Below are positions 36,312-47,300 of a stretch of 64,000 nt of DNA, piece by piece. The stretch spans positions 1 to 64,000 of the forward strand of contig NZ_JAMZNK010000009.1 of NCBI RefSeq assembly GCF_027980145.1. The letters are read 5' to 3'. Positions within the stretch are counted from its first letter, which is position 1, and each line of letters begins with the position of its first letter. The notes beneath the pieces were generated by a model that saw only the letters and a program-made list of their open reading frames with translations, did no database searches and was not told where the DNA came from. The position numbers and the translations under genes were made by a program. This DNA comes from Flavobacterium azizsancarii. GTDB taxonomy: Bacteria; Bacteroidota; Bacteroidia; Flavobacteriales; Flavobacteriaceae.

Positions 36312-38276
36312 ATGTATAGAAAGATTTTTTCAGCATTGGTTTTTATAACTCTATCGGCAAGCAATCTGGTTTTTTCTCAGCAAAAAGCATTGCCCGGAGC
36401 AGTCATTGATCCGTCTTTTTGGATTAAAACCCGAAACAACGCAGATGCTTATTATTGGGAAAGCCTGACGAAAAAAGAAGGGAAAATATCCGAAAAAAAG
36501 CAGACCGGAGCAGCTTTTAATTTCAACCCAAGTATAGTTTTTGACACGGCTCAGGATTCCCTGATCTTACCTTTGGGCATAGAAAGTAAAAGACGTCAGA
36601 CATTATTTATCGTTTACAAAGTAAAAGACAGTTTGAAAGAACAATTTTTATGGGCGATAAATGATCCGCAAAAAACACTCTCAGTTGCGACCAATAAACG
36701 TTTGGTTGATCTAAAAAAATACTCCTATCAATCGTACCCGGAAAAGATAAAACCTCATAAAGCCAACATTCACTTTTTTCAACAGAATGTAACGGATAGT
36801 GTTGCAAAGCTATCGTCATTAACGATTGGGCAAAAATCTAAATTTGAGAAATTACCTCCTGAAGAGTTTAAAGGAAATATCAGTGAAATTCTAGTTTACA
36901 ACAGAGTTTTATCGGGTAAAGAAACCCAGAAAGTAGCCAGTTACCTCGGAATTAAATATGGTATTTCGCTTTCGCAATTTGAAAATAAAAACTACCTCAA
37001 CAGTCAGGGAGAAACTATTTGGGATATCGACCATCATAAAAATTTTAATTCCTCAATTACCGGAGTTGGAAGAGATGATGCCAGCGGATTACTGCAGCTA
37101 AAGAGCAGCAACATGATCGAAGAAGGGCTTTTGACAATAGAACTTAAAAGTAAATCGGGCACAATACCCAATAACTACTTTGCTTTTTGGAGTGATAACG
37201 GAAAAAATCTCTTGGTTAAAAAACAGGAACAAGGAGAGCCAATTGGTATTACAAGACAATGGCAATTGGATTTTACAAATCCAAGAGACCTTAGTCTTGA
37301 CTGGTCTTTTAACCCTGCTTTTGTAAAAGGCACTTTACCCAAAGATACCTATTACTGGTTGTTGGTTGATTATTCCGGTAAAGGAACCTATGACGAAAAA
37401 GATTCAGAATATGTTCGTTTGGCAAGCACGTCAAGTACAGAAAAATTGGTTCTAAAAGATTTTAACTGGGACAAACAAAAATCAGGTAAAGCAAAATTTA
37501 CGCTAAAGGTCGCGCCGGAAATGTTTAGCAGGGTCTGGATAACGGAAGCTACTTGTGGCATATCAGGATCCGGTCAGTTAAATTATAGCATTGAAGGTGG
37601 CGAAGCTCCCTTTTCCGTTACCGTTAAAGAAGACGGAAGCGATGTGGTTGTAAAGCAATGGAATCAGGCTGCAAAAAGCATTACAGGATTACAACTTTCC
37701 TCTGGAACTTATGATTATATTGTTCGTGACGCAAAAGGAAATTTATACTCGGAAACCGTTTTTGTGGCTGATAAGCAAGGAACATTCCCCAATTTAAAAT
37801 CAGATTATTTATTGACGGGTGGAAATGCCATAACCCTTGATGCAAGTGCAGGTTTACCAGCAGGAAATTATGAATACCAATGGTTTTATGAAGGCGATTT
37901 TATAGACAATAATCCTAAAATTCTAGTCGATCAGCCGGGTAATTACGAACTACGACTATTAAATGGTCAGGAATGTAAAACGGCGACCAAGATTGCTATC
38001 GCTACAGATGGAAAAGAAATTACCGATTCGAGTGTAATTATTTTATATCCTAATCCAACTACAGATGGTCATTTTTCTATGGCTATGCAATATCCACACA
38101 AGACAGATGTAAATATTAGTATTTACTCTCTGACAGGATCTATTATAAAACAAAAACACCTTACTCAAATAGAAACTTATTTGTATGATGATACTATCAA
38201 TAGTTCATCGGGAATGTATCTGGTGTCTGTTAGTTCAGAATTTGGCACAAAAACCTTTAAAGTTATTGTGAAATAA
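36312..38276 (+). CDS. Surface protein with T9SS C-terminal sorting domain
   Basis: A 654-residue protein. The start at 36312 gives a signal peptide (IFSALVFITLSASNLVFSQ); a longer frame from 36201 reads through the preceding gene. The N-terminal region resembles a LamG-type domain (FIVYKVKDSLKEQFLWAIND, EFKGNISEILVYNRVL). A CGISGSGQLNYSIEGG segment like an SprB repeat follows near residue 420. The end (ILYPNPTTDGHF to FKVIVK, about 70 residues) is a type A sorting domain that the type IX secretion system recognises. It should therefore be exported to the cell surface. It precedes the RHS toxin by 75 bp. Confidence 0.85.
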   Translation: MYRKIFSALVFITLSASNLVFSQQKALPGAVIDPSFWIKTRNNADAYYWESLTKKEGKISEKKQTGAAFNFNPSIVFDTAQDSLILPLGIESKRRQTLFIVYKVKDSLKEQFLWAINDPQKTLSVATNKRLVDLKKYSYQSYPEKIKPHKANIHFFQQNVTDSVAKLSSLTIGQKSKFEKLPPEEFKGNISEILVYNRVLSGKETQKVASYLGIKYGISLSQFENKNYLNSQGETIWDIDHHKNFNSSITGVGRDDASGLLQLKSSNMIEEGLLTIELKSKSGTIPNNYFAFWSDNGKNLLVKKQEQGEPIGITRQWQLDFTNPRDLSLDWSFNPAFVKGTLPKDTYYWLLVDYSGKGTYDEKDSEYVRLASTSSTEKLVLKDFNWDKQKSGKAKFTLKVAPEMFSRVWITEATCGISGSGQLNYSIEGGEAPFSVTVKEDGSDVVVKQWNQAAKSITGLQLSSGTYDYIVRDAKGNLYSETVFVADKQGTFPNLKSDYLLTGGNAITLDASAGLPAGNYEYQWFYEGDFIDNNPKILVDQPGNYELRLLNGQECKTATKIAIATDGKEITDSSVIILYPNPTTDGHFSMAMQYPHKTDVNISIYSLTGSIIKQKHLTQIETYLYDDTINSSSGMYLVSVSSEFGTKTFKVIVK

Positions 38277-38351
38277 TTCATTCCATTTTGGCAAAATAAA
38301 CTTTGTAGAAATGATTTAAATAAACGTTTGGGTAAATTGATTATCTTCTTT

Positions 38352-41300
38352 ATGAAAAATAAAATTATAATACTTGTATTTTTAATTGGTTCGTTTTTGT
38401 TCGCAGCAAATTTTGGACCTTATAAGATAGCTTCCTTTTTTACTAAAAATGCTTCTGAAAAAGAATCAGCGGTTTCAAAAACAGATTCAACAGCAATTCT
38501 TAAGACTGAAAATAAAACTGTAAAATCATTTTCGGCAGATATTACAGAAGGAATCATCGGTGTCGCCGACGCATCCGCTGCGGATGATGCTTATGATAAC
38601 GTTTTTCATTTTAAAGTAGATGCTTTACCTGCAAATGGAGAGAGTGCTTATTTAGAATACGAATTATACGGATACGATCAGGCAGCTTCGATTTCAAGAA
38701 GTTTAAACAATCAGCCCAGTATTGGAGGTCAATTTTTATCTCAAAATAAAAACTGGACAAAACAATCGGAATTACTTTCTGAAAAATTATTACGTGCCGG
38801 AGATAACGTTTTGCTATTTACAGCTCCTGAAGGTGTTTCAAATTCATATAAAATCAGGAATGCACACATTGTTTATAAAACAGTACTTCCTTCAAGTGAT
38901 TTTACATTATTAAGATTCGAGAATATGCTATACATCAAAGGAACCAATATACCTTCTCAGATAAAAAAAATTAGTATTGGCGGAATTGATATTGATCTTA
39001 ATCAACCGGAATTTGAATTAATTTTTGATGCAGCAACAATAGGAAAATCAATTGTGGTTACTAAGGAAACAATTACGGGAGTTATCGTTAAAGAAAAATT
39101 AGAATTAAAGCATTTTTCCAAGGTGGATCGTTTCAGACCTATTGAAAATGCAAAAGAACGCATTTTTAAAACTATTGATTTTCAAACTAATAATACACTT
39201 TTGTATAAGAATTTTTTAGCTATTTTTCCTGTTGGAGCTCTTAAAAACAATATAACTGTATCTGTTAGCGGTTTAAGAAAAATAGACATTGCACCGCTTA
39301 ACTCTTCAATGGTGAATGTTACCGGAATAAATGCAGGTTTTAGATTATTGCCACATGGAACTATTTTTGAAAAAGCCGTAACCTTATCAATACCGTATGA
39401 TAAGAAAATAATTCCGGAAGGATATACAGAGAAAGATATTAATGTTTTTTATTTTGATGACAACAAACGTCTTTGGCAAGAAATTGCAAAAGATTCATTG
39501 GATATTAAACAGGGAATAATTAAGGCTAAAACAACACATTTTACCGATTTTATTGCTGGTATTGTAAAAATGCCTGAATCTCCAGAAACTTCGGGTTATA
39601 CTTCAACGAGCATCAAAGATCTAAAAGCGGCAAGTCCGCTCGTTGGGATTCAGTCTATAGAGACGCCTTCTGCAAATGGAAGAGGAACAGCAAGTACAGC
39701 TTTTTCTATTGTAATTCCAAGCGGAAGAGGCGGAATGCATCCATCATTAAATCTGCAATATGATAGTGACGGCGGGCACAGCTGGACAGGTATGGGCTGG
39801 GATATTTCGGCTCCGGCAGTAAGTATCGAAACCCGCTGGGGAGCACCAAGATATGATGCCGCTAAAGAAACAGAAACATATTCGATTGCCGGTGAAGCCT
39901 TGATTCCGAATTCACACAGAGCAGAATGGACTGGAAGAACTACTGACAAACAATTTTATCCAAGACGTGAAAGCGCTTTTCATCAGATCATCCGTAAAGG
40001 ATCTTCACCTAAAAACTATTATTGGATAGTAAAAGATAAAAGTGGTACTGCTAGCTATTATGGAGGTACAACTTCAGGACTTGCAACAAATGGTATTTTG
40101 CAGGATGCAAACGGGAATGTCGGATATTGGGCACTTTGTCTTCAGGTTGATTTAAATGGAAATACTGTAGAATACGAGTATGACAAACGCGATGGGGGGA
40201 TGTATCTTAAAAAAGTCTATTATACAGGGTTTGGTTCTCAAAAAGGAAATTACAGTGTCACGTTTGTAAAAAATGGGGATTTAGGAGAAGCAAATCGCCC
40301 TGACGTTCAGGTTTCAGCGCGATTGGGTTTCAAACAGTTATACAATCAATTACTACGAAAAATAGAAGTACGATTTAAAAATGAAATGATTCGCAGTTAT
40401 GAATTGCAGTATAAAGAAGGTGCTTTTAAAAAGACTTTACTAGAATCAATTTCAGAATATGATTCGGAGTCAAACTTATTTTATACCAATAAATTAGATT
40501 ATTTTGATGATATTCGAGATGCTTCAGGAAAATATAATCCATTTGGACCGGAACAGACTTGGAGTGTACCAAACGATAATTTGAAAAATAGTTCAATTCC
40601 ATCATTCAGTGATGCATTGTTTTCTGGAAAACACTCATTAGTAAGTAGTACCGAGGGCTCAACGACAGGTATCAGCTACAGACTTGGAATAGGTTTAGCA
40701 ACCAATGCAGGAAGCCTTAAAGGATTTACTGTTGGAGGGCACGGAGGAAATAGTTGGGGAACATCTGATACTACTGTTACATTAGAAGATTTAGACGGTG
40801 ACGGACTACCGGATAAAGTATTCAAAAATAAAAATGGAGTTTACTACAGAAAAAATCTTGCAGGCTCAGGACAGTTGGCTTTTGGAGAATTGCAGGAAAT
40901 TAATATTAGTGATGTTGGATTTTCTAAGTCCACTTCATTCAATTGGGGTGTCGATTTAAATTTAAAATTTGGAAATATTGGTTACGACCAGCAGCGTTCG
41001 ACCAATAAAACCAAGGCTTATTTCATGGATTTTAATGGAGACGGACTAATAGATTTCGTGCGAAACGGACAGGTATATTATAACCGATTAGAAAACGGAA
41101 TCCCGACCTTTAAAACTACTAGTACTGGTACTCCGTCACCTGTTTTTGGAGGTGGAAATGTAACTATTCCGGGTGTAAGTACAATTCCGATTGAAGAAAT
41201 AGAAAAACAAAATCCGCTGCATGATGTTGTGCGTATGTGGGAAGCTCCTGTAAAAGGAATTATTTCTATTTCGCATCAATATCAATTAGTGCAGGAATCA

Positions 41301-44300
41301 ACGCCCGAAAGAATAAAAGCTCGGGCAGAATATGTCAACAATGCCGGTGAAGATAAAGCAGACGGTGTTCATTTATACTTTCAAAAAGGAACACAATTAC
41401 TTTGGAACGAAGCCATTGGTGCAACAGATTATAATATCAAAACCAAGCAAAATACTGCAGTTTCTGTCGAAAAAGGAGAGCGTTTGTATTTTAGGGTAAG
41501 TGCTGTACGAGACGGAAATTTTGATGCGGTTATTTGGGACCCGATTATTACTTATTCGACGGTTAAGCAATTCGACAGGGATATAAATGGAAATTTAGTT
41601 AATGCCGATTTTGCAGTTCCTGTAGCGCTAAAAGATGCCAATTTATATTCACTAGCAACATATAAGGCGAGTTCTGATTTTTTCAGCAGTTCTATCGCAG
41701 GAAAAGCTATTCCGGTAGCAGGAAATGTTTTGTTTAAAGGAATATTAAATAAGCCCGTTACGTCAGATCATATTAGGTTTGTGATAACTAAAAATTATTT
41801 GGAACAAACCAGCCCTTCGGTAATTTTATTTGAAAAGACTTTTCTAGCAAATGAAGTTGCTGCTTTTAATTTAGCATCTATAAATCTGCCTGCCTTTGAA
41901 GCTCAAACACAGGTGACCATGGCATTAGAAACGCAAACCAATATCAATTGGCAAAGCATTTCTTTTGCTCCAAGCGTTACAGTACCAGCCATTCCGGGTG
42001 GAGTTGCGGAGGAAGTTCCAATGGAAGTTTCTCATTTGCTGTATAACAAAAGAGAAGGAAATTATAACATTCCAGGGGTTAGTTCAACGGTTAACGGAAA
42101 AGTTAAACTAAATATATTACCACAGGATTTAGTGCTGGCATCTCCTTTTCCTCCCGGAACCGTTAATAATTATAATGGAGAAGTAATTATTTCGGCCAAA
42201 CAAAATAATGTGCTGTTAGCGCGTAAACGCTACCAGCTCACCACGGGAACATTGACAGAAGTAATCAATACTTTTGATAATGCAGTGGTTTACCCTGATG
42301 CGGTGGCAGGAATTCCAATTCAGTTAGAAACCACAGTTTCAAATCCGCTTTGTGTAAATATTCTTAGAAATTATCCAAAAATAAATGCCCTTAATCTTCA
42401 GGTTCAGGTTATTGATTTAAAAGATATAGCAAATCTGACGGATGATGTGGTGTGGAATGCTGCTACAAACGATTTTGCGATATACAGCCTTTTAAATCCT
42501 GATGAACGAACACTAGGTCTATATCAACGCAATTGGGGAGGATTTGTTATAAACGGAAATCTTGCTACAAATACAATAGACCAGAATAAACTAAAACAAT
42601 CAGACGCTTATAATACAGAACCTGATTTAAATAATACAGATCCTGAAAATTATGATGGAAAAGGATACGAAATTGCCGATAGCTATTTTGTTTCTTTAAA
42701 TCCTTCGTATGCAAAAACGAAATTGGAAGGATTGGAAGAGTCTATATTTATAAAAGGACCAATGATTGGAACTTCAAGATTAGGAGAAGATGATATTTCA
42801 GATTATACGGACTTTTCTTTGCCAACTTTGGCGGGCGGAAGCACCTCGGCTCTTGATATGATCAGCGAAAGCAAAAGTAAAAGTATCTCAGCAGGGGTTT
42901 CCGTAGGTCCGGGTAATTTAGGTTACAGTAAATCTATTGATGGCGATTCGTATGTAACCCAGACCATGAGCGACTTTAATGGTGACCGATTCCCAGATTA
43001 TATACGAGGAGAAAATGTCCAGTTGACAATACCTGTTGGAACTGTTTCTGATGAAGTAATTAATTTAGGAGACAATTTCAGTCATTCTAAAACAAGTTCT
43101 GAAGGACCTAATTTTGGCGGAAGTTATAGCCATGGTGCACCATCCAATTCATTGAGTGTAACTATTGGAAAAGCAAGCGTTAAAAAAGATTCAGCAGAAG
43201 GTACAGCTTCAAAAGAAGCTGAAAAAGGAGGAAACAGTATTTCTGTAAGTGCTTCTCAAGGGAAAGGTGAAGACCGCTCGACAATGCTACACAGTGATAT
43301 TAATGGCGACGGATTACCCGATAAAATATTAGACTCCGGAGATGTTTTTTTAAATACAGGATATGGTTTTTTACCAGTCGAAAATTGGAATTTTAATACT
43401 TTAAATAAAGGTAATTCAACGGATTGGAGCGCCGGTTTAGGTTTTAGTATTAAACAGGGATCGATTTCCGGAGGGGCTAATTATGCCCGATCTCAATCAG
43501 ATAGTGATGAATCTTTTATGGATATTAATGGGGACGGGCTCGCCGATAAAATAAGATATGTGGGCAATACCATGTTGGTTTCGTTAAACTTAGGGAGTTC
43601 TTTTGATGCGCCAATTGTTTACCCAAGATTTGCCGAAATGAACCAAAATAAAGGAGTAAGCTACGGAATGAATGCAAATTTTTCATTTGATATTATCGTT
43701 TGGCTACTTCGTATTACTCCAACTGTTGGAGCAAGTAAGGGATGGAGTACAAACCGTTCTGAAGGTACTTTTACGGATATTGATGGTGATGGAAATTTGG
43801 ATTATGTCGTTTCAAAAGATGATGGTCACTTAACTGCACAATTATCAAATATCAAAAGAACCAACAAATTAAAAAGTGTTACAAACGGTGCAGGGAATAG
43901 TTATGTTGTAGATTATGAATTATTAAAGCCAAGTTATGAAAATCCTTCGGCAAAATGGGTTTTACAATCTGTTGACGTTTTTGACGGACATGTTGGTGAT
44001 GGTATCGATCATTCGATCAGTAAATTTAGATATGAAAATGGGTATCAGGACCGTCGTGAAAGAGAATTTTATGGTTTTGAAAAAGTAATTGAAGAGGAAA
44101 TTGATGCTGCTGATAATTCACTTTTCTCAACAACCGTTCAGGAATTTTACAATCAGGACTATTTCAGAAAGAATCTTTTAAAACGTAGTTATATTGTAGA
44201 CAAGAACGGAAAAATGCGTAAAGAGTCTGAAAACGAGTACAGTTTAATTGATGTGACGACGCAGGCAAATATCCCGGTTTCAGAATTGAATTTGCCTTCG

Positions 44301-47300
44301 TGTGATGACAAACGTATTTTTGTCGGATTAATTCATGCCAATCAAAAAATATACGAAGGAGGAAGTGAATATTTAGAAACAAATACGTTTAATACCTATG
44401 ATGCTAATGGAAATATTATTCAGTACGAAGATCTAGGAAACGGTTCTGCTGCTGATAAGGTGACAGCAAAAATAAGTTATTATGAAAGTACAACACCTTA
44501 TTATGGTGGTATAGCAAAACAATTAGAAGTTTTTACTACCGAAGGTTTACGTCGTAAAAGAGCCACAACAATCAATACCACAACAGCAGAAGTAACGCAA
44601 ATTAAAAATTATAGTGCAGCAGATAAAATTGCCGTTACTGACATCGCCTATGATACTTACGGTAACCTCGAAAAAATCACCGGACCTGTAAACCACAAGG
44701 GTCAGCGTATGACATTAGAGTATGTACATGATGCAGAAAATCATCAATACATGACTGAAATTAAAGATGCGTTTGGCTACCAAAATAAAGTAGAATTTGA
44801 TTATCGTTTTGGCACACCGCTTAAAACGACAGATCGTAATGATCAAAGTACTATTTATACGATTGATGCAAAAGGACGAACATCGACTATTAAAGCACCT
44901 TACGAAATTGCTTCTGGGAGAGCCTATACAATTGCTTACGAATATTTTCCAGAAGCAAAAGTTCCTTATGCCAAAACTAGAAATTATGATCCTGAACTAG
45001 GCAAAGACATTGAAACATATACTTATACAGATGGATTAGGAAGACCTTTGCAAGTTAAAAAAACCGCAAGTTTATTTACACAGCCAGGCAGTCCGGATCA
45101 GGAAGCGCATGTAGTTTCAGGAAAAATAGTTTATGATGGATTGGAAAGACCAATAGCGACCTATTATCCAACAACGACTATTACAATAGATAACAACTTT
45201 AGTACAGCGCTGTCAAATATAGCTCCAACTAAAACTGATTATGATGAAGTAGGGAGGCCTATAAAAGTGACATTGCCAGACGGAAGTACTAGTACAACTG
45301 TTTATGCTATTTTAAATTATGACGGACTGCCTGTATTAAGCACCACGCAAACAGATGCTTTAAACAGAACAAGCCAGACTTATGCAGATGCTACGGGCCA
45401 AAATGTTGCGGTTATACAAAATGATTTAATTACAAAGATCGAAACTAATGCGTTAGGAGAAACAATTAAGGTAACTGACGCTATGGATCATACTACCAAA
45501 ATTAGTTACGACTGGATAGGAAAACGAATTGACTTTACACATCCTGATGCGGGAACAACAACCATGGAATATGACTTGGCAGGTAACTTAACCAAACGTA
45601 TAACCCAAGATTTAAAAAACACAGTTCCAAATGGCGGTGCAATAGAATACGTTTATAATTATAACCGCCTGGAAACAATAAAATATCCTAAAAACCCTCA
45701 GAATAATGTACAGTATAATTATGGCAAAGCCGACGGAACTCCATCTCGACGCGGCAGGCTATGGTTTGTTCAGGATGCAACAGGCGGTCAGGAATTTTTC
45801 TTTGGAAAACTGGGCGAGATAGAGAAAGAAATACGTACTCTTCGCATTACAGCTACTGATGTGCAGACTTACATTTCGCAATTTGAATATGATACTTGGA
45901 ATCGAATTCAAAAAATGACTTATCCAGATGGAGAGGTTGTAGAATATACTTATAACCGTGCAGGAAATCTGCACAGCATGCAAGGTAAAAAAGAAAGTCA
46001 TACCTACGATTATGTCAAACAATTGAGTTATGATGAATTCGAACAACGTAAATATCTAAAGTACGGTAACGATACCGAAACCAATTATACCTATGATGCT
46101 GTAATGAGAAGATTACAACAGCTTCAGGTAAAAAGCGGTGTCAGGGTAGTCATAAACAATTCATATGGCTATGATTTGGTTGGAAACGTATTGAATATTA
46201 AAAATACAGCTCCAATAATAAACAATACCTTAGGAGGAACATCTTCACAAGAATACCAGTATGATGATTTTTATAGATTAAAATCTGCAAAAGGAACTTA
46301 TCAAGGTGAATTTACAAAAGCGAATTATGAGCTTAATATGACGTATAATAAAATACATAGTATTACGAAAAAAGATTTGCTACATACTGTAAATAACGAG
46401 CAAAAAGGTTATGTTTTGGATTACAAGTATGATAACGAACTGCATCCGCATGCGCCCAATAAAATTGCAGAAGCTGCAAAACAAGATCCGCGTGAATATG
46501 TATACGATGGAAACGGAAATCCAACCAGTTATACTGAAACCCAAAGTTTCAGGAAAATGACATGGGACGAAGAAAACCGTTTGATGGGTATTAATGATAA
46601 TGGAAGAATTTACCAATATTCTTATGATAGTAACGGAGAACGTGTAATTAAAAGTTCAGGCGACTCTCAGAACGTGGCAATCAATGGTGAAAATGCCGCC
46701 ACAATTATACATACTGACGATTATACGGGCTATGTAAGTCCTTATTTTGTTATAACAAAAGGTAAATTTACAAAACATTATTTTGAAGGAAGCGGGCGTA
46801 TTGTTAGTAAACTTGGTAACGGAACTTTTGCACAACCTTTAGGTTTAACTGCAGGAGGAGTTAATTACACTAATCTTACTGCTGAACAGCAAAAAGTTCT
46901 AGATGCATATGTGAGAAGTCTTGGATTACCGCCGGGACCTCCAACACAGCAAGGAATTTATGCTACGCCGGAATTTACCGGAAATCCATATCCTAGTGAG
47001 GTGCTTAAGCCTGTTGAGGAAAATCAGGAGCCTCCGGAAGGATGGCCAAGAAATCCTATTTTTAATGCGCCGGGAGATGTTCCTGGACCGCCTGTGCAAT
47101 TTGGTCCGCCAATAGAGCCAACAACTGTAAAAGCCGGAGAAGGTTTTACAGGAATCGGACTGCCTGAGAATGATATTTTTTATTTTCACGCCGATCATTT
47201 AGGAAGTACTTCTTATATTACAGCCAAAAACGGTTCTATTTCACAGCATGTGGAGTACATCGCTTTTGGAGAGGTATTGTTTGAGGAGCATTCAAGTTCG